A stretch of 64,000 nt of DNA from Parastagonospora avenae f. sp. tritici 18332-5. Taxonomy: Eukaryota > Ascomycota > Dothideomycetes > Pleosporales > Phaeosphaeriaceae. Each line of letters begins with the position of its first letter. Position 1 is the first letter of the stretch. The stretch lies in NCBI GenBank assembly GCA_022559985.1, contig JAFJTR010000048.1, positions 62,001 to 126,000 of the forward strand, read 5' to 3'. Below, in pieces: positions 56,696 through 64,000 of the stretch. The translations under genes were made by a program, and so were the position numbers. Below the pieces are notes generated by a model. It searched no databases and was not told the origin of the DNA. It worked only from the letters and a program-made list of their open reading frames with translations.

Positions 56696-57913
56696 ATGGC
56701 CGAACAAGATGAGGTCGCCAGCAAAGTCTTGCGCCGGGCTCAGGTCTCCAAGGTACACCTCTCCCTCCTCTGAGGCCCCTAGGGCGGTGCATGCTGACAT
56801 TGTCTTGTGTAGATGACCCGCACGCTGCAGAACCGCCTTGCTCTGGCCAATGTCAAGATCAAGAACGGCTGGGAGAGTCTCAGTCTGGATGCCATTGAGC
56901 CCGTCGTCGATGTGGAGCTCAAGCGTAAGCGCCCTGGCTCCAGCAACGAAACCATGTCGGAAGCATCGAGCGTATCCGAGCGCTTCTACCATCCTGGCGT
57001 GCTCGACTCCTCTCCACTCGCCGCTCCCATATTCTCAGACGATGTGCGCCGCTCAGCAAGTCGAGCGGGCAGCAGTCACAGCCAGAACAAGCGGCCGCGC
57101 TTGGACCAGTCGAGGTATCCGGCCTCCAGCAACCATACCCGCAACAAAGTGCGCTCGGCGACGGCATCCAGCAACTGGAAGAACAGCTTTCAGCTGCCCG
57201 AGTCGTCACCTGTATATCATCGCAGACACGCCCGCTTTGGGCGCACACATGTGCCGAGCTTGTCCTTTGTATCCGAGACATCGACCGTGCCCGATCCTCG
57301 TTCGCCCCTCCTGTCCGAAGACGACGACGAAGACCTCCCCATCACATCTTTCCAGATCAACCGCTCCCATCGTCGACTGTCGCCACCGCAAGCGCCGCGC
57401 ACACCGCCCCCAGACGTCGCTCGCTCAGCTCGTCTGCGACAGAGTGGCTTCAATGCTGCCGGTGCCGCCCGCGAAGGCAAGAATGGCGAGGACGATGCCA
57501 ACTTGCTGATGTACCTCGCTACATCCCCCACACCAGCCCGCGCCGACTCAGGGAAGCACCAGATGCTGGCGCCATCTACACCACCTTCAAAGCAGACACC
57601 TCTGCCATCGTCCATGATGTCGACCCCTGGTGGTGGTGCAGCATACGCAGGCTTTGGCCTTGCGACCCCCTCCACCAACCTTAACTTTGCCGAATTCCTC
57701 AACATGTCGCCCAGCCCTGCTCAGGTCAATGGAAATTGGAACCGCACACCGATTGCTGGTGGACCTAAGACGCCCGCTGCCGTCCGCGAGGCCCGACGCC
57801 GTCTCAATTTTGAGAACCTCCACCCTCCCACTGGTGAAAGTCCGCGCATAAGCACACATATCGGCAAAGTTGATGGTCTCGGTATGGACTTAGGAGGCGA
57901 ACTAGTGTCATGA
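56696..57913 (+). CDS. Whi5/Nrm1-type G1/S transcription repressor
   Basis: Two exons, 56696-56752 and 56813-57913, with a 60-bp intron, encode 385 residues. Residues 20-60 hold the conserved motif of this family (TLQNRLALANVKIKNGWESL), which in yeast Whi5 and Nrm1 contacts SBF/MBF. The rest is disordered and rich in S/P, with many SP/TP sites suitable for CDK. Two short conserved pieces stand in the C-terminal half: ANLLMYLATSPTPAR and LNFAEFLNMSPSPAQ. In yeasts such proteins restrain G1/S gene expression. Which of the two it resembles more cannot be said from the sequence alone. Confidence 0.85.
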
Positions 57914-59937
57914 GAGACATTATCCCACGACGAGACGATTAACGAACTCGTCACGACGCTGAACGATCAGAGCATTCTATCACGTGTCGCCACAAACGGA
58001 ACAACCGCACATCACTTCCCTTTGTATCAATTCTGGCAAAAGCATGGCGTTCAAAGGAGGTATCAGATTCATTCTCGACCGTAGGCATTGACTGCACCAC
58101 TATCTCCTACTTGGTTACACGCTTCTCCGTTCAGAAGATTTTGAATATCGTTGCTTCATTCCTCCTCGGCGGCAAGACCCGGCTAGCGCTACAGAAGCGC
58201 TTTGTACCACATATTACCAACATACCCATATCGGAGCATTTCATTTCAGCGATTGTATTGTAGCTTTTTGGCTTTTTATTTGTTTGCACAGCACAGCACA
58301 CTACAGCATAGCACATTTGGAGCAGACGATCGGGTACACAAGGGATGAGTGTGCAGCAGGCGCACTCGACCCATCATATCAGATAGACCAATAATGAAAA
58401 CAGATCTATCAAACTCAACAGTAGCCGCTCTTTTCGTCTGATTTCTTGTATCGATTCTCGAACAAGTCTTTCGATCCGGGACACGCTCCCGGAGAGGGGA
58501 CTAAAGCTACGCTACTTGTGGATCGTCGCATGCAAGGTCCGCCATCCACGCATGCGGAATGCGACCCAGATGGAAGCAACATGGCAAGCGAAGTCCCAAC
58601 TAGGCCTCACTCTCCATGACGATGTGTTGCAGATCCATCATCTCCTCATCACAGCAATCCAGCAAGGCACACATATTCACCCGCTCTCCTTAATTCACGG
58701 CAAACATGCCCTCACAGCGCCCAAAGAAATCCAAGACTCATAAGGCTGGAACCAGAACAAATCCCCTACCAGGATTTCTTTTCCTTTTCCCTTTTTACCC
58801 CTCCCTCCTCACGCTTTACTTTAAACTTTGCCCATTTGACATCATCATCACCCAATCACCGACTCAGACAAAGAAGCGACGCGCTGCGCAACGCGACGCG
58901 CGCAAGGTTCGCGTCTGGCCGGGCGTACTAGACCCAAAGCATACCGATGCGTATTGTAAAGTGCATCATGTAAGCGGTACGGCAGATCGACGATTGCGGT
59001 GCGTCGTCAGGGGCGATCCTAGCGCGCGTGGCTGGTGGGCATGTTCGGGAATTAAGGTTGCGCATTGGTGGTTGGTGAGGAGACGGCGACGAGCTGGAGA
59101 CTTTGTCCATGTGAAACGACCTAGAGGGGTGTAGCTTTTTGGGCATGAGTCGCAACATCCAGGTGTAGTGGTGGCGACGAGGTATATTCCAGCTTGCAAG
59201 ATTATTACCACGAGCTGCCTGGATTTCACTCTCTCTTGTCGTGGGCTGTAGGGATTGGTACCTACATCCAACATCCGCCTTGTCCAGGCAAACCTGCTTT
59301 CGGTCGTACTTTTGCGCACAGCCTGATTTCGCCAGATTGGCGCGGCGTTGGCTGAATTACTTACTCCAAGCGAGCGCTTTCGTATCGTGCCTCGGCGGAG
59401 GCCAGCGGATTGTGGCGTTTTGACTTACAGCTAGTGCATTTTCGTCATCTCGGTGAGCGAGATGGCTGGGGGAAGGAGATGGCTGGATGGGGAAGTGGGA
59501 ATAGGAGAGATATTTTAGTATTAGATGGAATTGCGGAATTGGGTTTGCAAGTTGGTTCATGCGGTGTGTGGATTATGATTGTAGACTTTAGATACTGAAC
59601 AAGGGGCTTTTCTGCTGCGTACAATCGCTTTGTTGAGATATGGAGGAGTTGATTATTTGTGGTGTCACATGCATGTCTTACTGTGACTATTTACTATCCA
59701 TCATGCTTAATCGCATGTCCATGCCTGAATCTCGCGCTTCCTAAGCCCGATCATCCCTCTTATCATGCCATGCCATGCTTCGGTATCTCATAAACAAACT
59801 AGTAACGCCTCCGCTCCGCTCCGCCGTGTCTTCGTGCATCCATACATCCATACCAAACAGAATAAAAGCGTATATACAGAGAAACTGGAGAACCATGTGC
59901 TGCTCTCGAAATGAAAAAGTCGGTGATCGCCTACAAC
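57914..59937. other. Intergenic, one doubtful small ORF
   Basis: Two kb without a recognised gene. A plus-strand ATG frame at 58706-59134 (142 residues, beginning MPSQRPKKSKTHKAGTRTNP) is basic but also holds a run of F/L/P from a pyrimidine-rich tract, and it matches nothing known to me. It might be a first exon of an unrecognised gene. The word CTCCGCTCCGC appears again near 59810. Confidence 0.35.
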
Positions 59938-60611
59938 TCAAGAGTACTGGTTTGAATTGACCTGGCTCGCCATGACCATCATCCACACCAAGAACACCGT
60001 TCCGATGATCCAGAACGCGAATTCCGCTTGCCAGCACTGACCTATTTTCACAAATTAGCCCAAGTCCCTACTCCCACACACCACATGCCCATATTCAAAC
60101 TCACAAATATTCCTCTGCTGCAAATACGCGAGCGTATTCAGACTCGCGCCATCCGCCGCGTTGTTAAACACATACGTATTGCACAGATTGTTAATATTCG
60201 GGCCTGCGAACAGCTGTATCGCAGTTCCAATGATGCCGGCGATGAAGAGCACGAGCAAGATGAAGGACAGCAGCATCATGGTGCCCGGGAGCAAGCGGCG
60301 TTGGGCGATGAAGACGATTTCGATGATGAGGAAGAATATCGCGAGCGCGCCGACGGTTACGCCGTAGGGCATGATCCTGTGGATGCGTTAGTGACTGCGT
60401 GGAGGAGGGTGAAGGGTGGAACCCACCAGGGCGTCCCCAACCCCATCTGACTCTGAATCTGCATAAACTGCGCATTCACGCCTAATATCAATCCCGCCGT
60501 CGCCAGCATGACAATCGTCCAGATATTCAGCTGCAGATCCGGCCAGTAGTATTTCTCGCGGACGACGACGGCCGAGCCGACGACAGTGCCGGAGTGGCCT
60601 GCGCGCGCCAT
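59938..60611 (-). CDS. Four-TM membrane protein of unknown function
   Basis: Three exons on the minus strand, 60611-60427, 60376-60105 and 60041-59938, with introns of 50 and 63 bp, encode 186 residues. The protein starts MARAGHSGTVVGSAVVVREK and YYWPDLQLN. Four membrane helices follow: about residues 30-50 (IWTIVMLATAGLILGV), 64-84 (GVTVGALAIFFLIIEIVFI), 92-115 (GTMMLLSFILLVLFIAGIIG) and 158-178 (FAFWIIGTVFLVWMMVMA). The loop between the last two has cysteines (NLCNTYVFNN, RNICQCW). Proteins of this shape are widespread in Pezizomycotina but their function is unknown to me. Splices were chosen to join the helices in frame. Confidence 0.82.
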
Positions 60612-61409
60612 TGTGTTTGTTTAGGGATACGAATTGGGAGGAGTGTTGGTGTTGTGTGCGCAGTCGTTGTTTCTGCTGGCTGATGTCTTGGACTGGGCGT
60701 GGGTGTTGAGCCTCTGGCCCTGCAAATGCAAGTTGCCGTTTATCCGCTCAGTGCGCGTACACACTTGGCGCTTTTGGCCTAAGTTTCTTGTTTCTCCAGG
60801 CTCTTCTGTAATGCGTGCGGAGGACTTGTGGCGCTGGTCTTCGAGTATGGGGCGCGGGTGTATGACGTCTGTTGTGTAGCGAGTGTATTGCGGAGGTTGC
60901 GGAGGTGCGCTTTAACGAGGCGCGGATGTGCGAAGGTAATGCGATTGTGGTGAAGAAGGTAGAGAGCCTCAATCCTGCGTTAGGAGGTTTGACAGCAGAC
61001 TTGGACCCGGCTTGATGTTCCGCATAACACGATGGCTGGGATGGGAAAGTGGCTGGCTAATTGCGATGGTTGGCCGCGGCAACAACAACACCAGGAACCG
61101 GATTCAAGGGAACATATGACAACGATTTCGCACGAGTGACGAATGATTGAATGTTTTCGCACATGCAGACACTTCTGATTACTCTGTGTCTGTGCAGCTC
61201 ATTTTCAGTGAAGTGTCAAAACCAATTGGAACATATTTCATCTCATGTGCTCACAGATGGTAAACAGCCAGACGGACTTGCACATCGTATTCAGTATTAA
61301 CATTACGTCGAACATCTACTTTCCAATATCTATACAAAGAAGCTCAATTCCCCATCCAAGTCCTCTCAATGCATCGTGTCACACCGAACGCCACTCTACA
61401 TGCTACCCT
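60612..61409. other. Intergenic, no gene seen
   Basis: It holds the promoter of the four-TM gene and the 3' flank of LCB1. Nothing more was recognised. Confidence 0.5.
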
Positions 61410-63163
61410 CTACTTCCTCCTGCTAATAATTTTCGTAATCGCATGTCTAATGATCGTTCCCGCCTTCTCCGTCTCCTTCTTCGTCAGCCCGCTCGTCACA
61501 CAGACCTTCAAGCAGGGTTGGGGCTGCCACCCCGCGTCTCGTGGGTTGACTCCAAGGCCCAGAGGGAAGGCTTTGAGGCGTGTGACCAAGACGCCGTTTG
61601 CTAGACACTACAATCATGTATTAGCAGTGTTTGGAAGGAAGCATAGAAGAGGAGACTCTTGCCTCGTCAACAACATCGCGGAAAACCTGGTTCTGATCTT
61701 CTACGCAGAGTTTCTTCGCCTCTACGACTTCGGGTTTGAACGTAAGCAGCAGCATCGGATTATCGCCCGCACTCTGCGACCTCACCCAATCGCTCCTGGG
61801 ATCCAGTTGTGCGCGCATGGCCTTGATGTTCTCCCTCAGCGTCATCAGAATGTCCGGTTGCTCTTGCAGCAGTGAGATAGTCTCGCTAGCGGTGGTTGAG
61901 AGTAAAGCGGGAAGAGCGGCGGAATATGTGTACGATGCGGAGGAAATGCGCTGGTGCTCTACGACTTCTTCGTTGCCGGCGCAGAAACCACCAGCTGCAC
62001 AGAGAGGACCGGATAGCGAGCCAATGATCATGTCAACTTCGGCTGCGTCGACGTTTTGGGCTTCTGTGACGCCGCGACCGGTGCGGCCGAGGACGCCGTA
62101 GGACCAGGTTTCGTCGAGGATGAGGCGGAATTTGTACTTGAGCTTAAGCTCGACCTAGCGGGCAATTAGCAAGTAGTCACTGTGAAGTATAGGATCTTGG
62201 AGTGCCTTGAACATACCAACTTCGGCAGATTGACTACATCGCCAATGTTCTCGAACAGTCCCTCGGTGATGATGAATCGCCGCGTGAGGGGCTTCTTCGC
62301 CTGCTCCTTGACAACCTTCTTCAACACGTTCTCCAAGTCCTCCATGTCATTATGCTCGTACCACCGGATAGTACTTCTACTAATCTGCATACCCTTCCTG
62401 ACCGCATAGTTAACCGCTTTGTCCGCAACAATGATGTCTCCACGCTTGGAGAACGAAGGAATAACGCTGGAAATGGTAGAGAACGACTGCGCGTAGATGA
62501 TACACGCGGGAACACCAAGATGTGCTGCTACGTCTGCCTCCGTCTTCATGTGCACATCCTGTGTGCCGTAGAAACCAGGAGGACCACAGGGTCCAACACC
62601 GTATGTACGGAGAGTCTGAATAGCCTTCTCCTTGAGGGTCTCGTTTGCGACGAAGTTGTAGAAGTTGTACGATGCGAGGTTCATGACGGTGCGACCGTTC
62701 GATAGCTTCGATTTGGGTCCAGTCGGGCTGTGCAAGCGTCAGCATTTCCACTCTCACACCTGCTCTGAGGACTTCTTGACTATCATACCCAACAATGACA
62801 GGCCTCTTCTCGTTATCCAGCTCTTCATGCGCAGTTGGCGGCGCGACAAGCGGTTCAGGCGTCCAATCCTCGACCAATTCATCAATCTCCTATTCCAACG
62901 TCAGCGAGCGCTATCTCTGCCACGTCTGCAAAACATACCGCGTCCGTAAGCTGCACCTTCTTCTGTGTACTATACTTGGGCGCGAGCAAGTACCTGACCG
63001 CGAAGAGGAACAAGAACAGCTCAATTGCGCTTCGCACGGGGTCATTCTGGTAGCTGGACTTGATGTAGCGCACGGCGATGGCGGAACCGGGGATGCGCTG
63101 GAACTGCGCATTCACGTCGTTGAAGAAGCGCGCAGTCGCGTCTTGTATTTCGTGTAGATCCAT
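61410..63163 (-). CDS. LCB1: Serine palmitoyltransferase subunit LCB1
   Basis: Five exons on the minus strand, 63163-62939, 62889-62789, 62727-62217, 62154-61663 and 61607-61410, encode 508 residues. A membrane helix lies near residues 46-62 (SAIELFLFLFAVRYLLA). The aminotransferase-like core has GPTGPKSKLSNGRTVMN, YGVGPCGPPGFYGTQDVH, and LDETWSYGVLGRTGRGV in place of the PLP-lysine region of LCB2, as expected for the non-catalytic partner. The last intron (61662-61608) most likely begins with GC: GAG|GCAAGA, with a CTGCTAATAC branch site and TGTAG end. It restores DECLANGVLVTRLKA. With LCB2 it makes 3-ketosphinganine, the first step to sphingolipids, in the ER. Confidence 0.93.
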
Positions 63164-63718
63164 GGCGGCAAAGGAGTGGCAGAGTTGTGAGAGAATAGTG
63201 GTGGACAACAATTCTAAGATCGAGTTTCGGGGGTCTGCGGCGAAGCGCGGAGGTCCAGCGCGAGACGTCAGCACCCTGCAATCACTGATCACTCATTTCA
63301 CACGCTCACGTGTCCTACTACAGCTCGTCCACTTTGAGTCGTCCACTACTGTTTTTCATGGTCGAGACATTAACCGTAAAGAATATGAATGATTATTAGA
63401 ACGAGAACTGGCGTTAAGACATCCATATATTTATCTGTATGCAATTCGCTCTCTTCTAACATATTCGCCGTGCCAACCCAAACAAAACCCAGCGTAGTAT
63501 ATGTGCAATCAACCCGCCCCTGTTGGCGGGTGTAGGTGTTCAAAAAGAGAGAAAGTCGAGGTAGGCATCGTTCCGCCCCGACGCCATAAGGAAAGAAAAA
63601 ATGCTATGCTGGATATTACAATCATAATGGGACTTTCGAAGTCTCCATGCTCGTGATTCCCTCGTGTGTTGTACAACGCAAGATATGGACAACTGTCCAC
63701 CGACAAATGATCACACTT
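63164..63718. other. Intergenic between LCB1 and the FKS1-like gene
   Basis: It holds the LCB1 promoter and the 3' flank of the gene that leaves the window. Nothing else was recognised. Confidence 0.5.
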
Positions 63719-64000
63719 TTAGTAGGCCATATAACGGCGGAAACGAGCTGCCGGATCCGTCGTCTCTGCTGCCTGTGTATCGCCACCACCACCGTCACCA
63801 CCAGTAGCACCACCGCCTTGGTATTCGGGGCACTTGCCCTGGATACATGAGCCGGTAGGCGTCGACTTGGTGTCATTGTTGCTGAAACCAGTAGGCTGCA
63901 TGATTTCCATGGGCAGATCCTTGAGGAATGACAATGTGAGGAACCTGCCAGCGACGATGGGACCAACGATGAGGACGAGGAAGATGATGAGCAGGAAGAA
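63719..64000 (-). CDS. Probable 1,3-beta-glucan synthase (FKS1) C-terminus, partial
   Basis: The frame is open from the right edge and ends with TAA at 63721-63719, giving 93 residues. A hydrophobic segment (LLIIFLVLIVGPIVAGRFL) is followed by LPMEIMQPTGFSNNDTKSTP and a G/D-rich tail ending RFRRYMAY. The pair of a last membrane helix and a PME..QPT..NNDT block resembles the C-terminal end of fungal FKS1 glucan synthases. The catalytic part lies outside the window, so the name rests on this short end. Confidence 0.55.
   Translation of the reverse strand, partial: FFLLIIFLVLIVGPIVAGRFLTLSFLKDLPMEIMQPTGFSNNDTKSTPTGSCIQGKCPEYQGGGATGGDGGGGDTQAAETTDPAARFRRYMAY

Noticed and set aside
58706..59134. 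142-codon ATG frame encoding a basic protein
   Set aside because: No known motif, a low-complexity F/L/P run from a pyrimidine tract, and no splice pattern that improves it; kept only as a note in the intergenic entry.
61369..61875. 168-codon plus-strand frame with a hydrophobic start
   Set aside because: It is antisense to the last LCB1 exons. The hydrophobic look comes from the complement of LCB1 codons and UTR.

Overview
The window is nuclear DNA of a filamentous ascomycete (Pezizomycotina), most likely a dothideomycete of the Pleosporales. The reasons are short GT-AG introns of about 47-70 bp with CTAAC/CTGAC-like branch points, a HET-domain gene, 2EXR/F-box-like and BTB families, and housekeeping proteins of typical Pezizomycotina length. 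Assignment to an order is inference; no search was run. Splice junctions were set by reading frame and by resemblance to each family, with exon lengths summed to check phase.

Bases 1-7.8 kb are an accessory stretch. It holds two related genes of unknown function (one cut by the left edge), a worn-down third copy between them, an ankyrin-repeat pseudogene, a BTB/POZ pseudogene, and two copies of a short dispersed repeat. An intron-containing tRNA-Met(CAT) lies at the border.

From 8.3 to 20.7 kb the genes are core and tightly packed, in divergent pairs: RBD2 rhomboid / GAA1 (GPI transamidase), RPN9 (26S proteasome lid) / NDUFA9-like complex I subunit, and a DUF155 mitochondrial protein / VPS41 (HOPS). 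At 20.7-24 kb a lone secreted beta-helix protein sits between G-rich repeats and a third copy of the dispersed repeat. A cytochrome b5-acyl-CoA dehydrogenase fusion follows, then a ubiquitin-like/AN1 zinc-finger protein.

The 28.9-33.5 kb and 35.3-38.3 kb stretches show no convincing gene; an MFS transporter of monocarboxylate type lies between them. From 38.3 kb on come LDB17/SPIN90 (endocytic actin), an ASPM-like CH-IQ spindle protein, a HET protein, phosphatidylserine synthase CHO1, GAR1 (H/ACA snoRNP), cytosolic threonyl-tRNA synthetase, a PF12044-type zinc metalloprotease with a jacalin-like end, a Whi5/Nrm1-type G1/S repressor, a four-TM membrane protein, LCB1 (serine palmitoyltransferase, with a probable GC-AG intron), and the C-terminal end of what is probably the FKS1 beta-1,3-glucan synthase at the right edge.

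No wholly new system could be shown. The best leads are the decaying paralog cluster, two short repeat families, an LRGG motif at the ubiquitin-like/AN1 junction, and a charged insertion in threonyl-tRNA synthetase.
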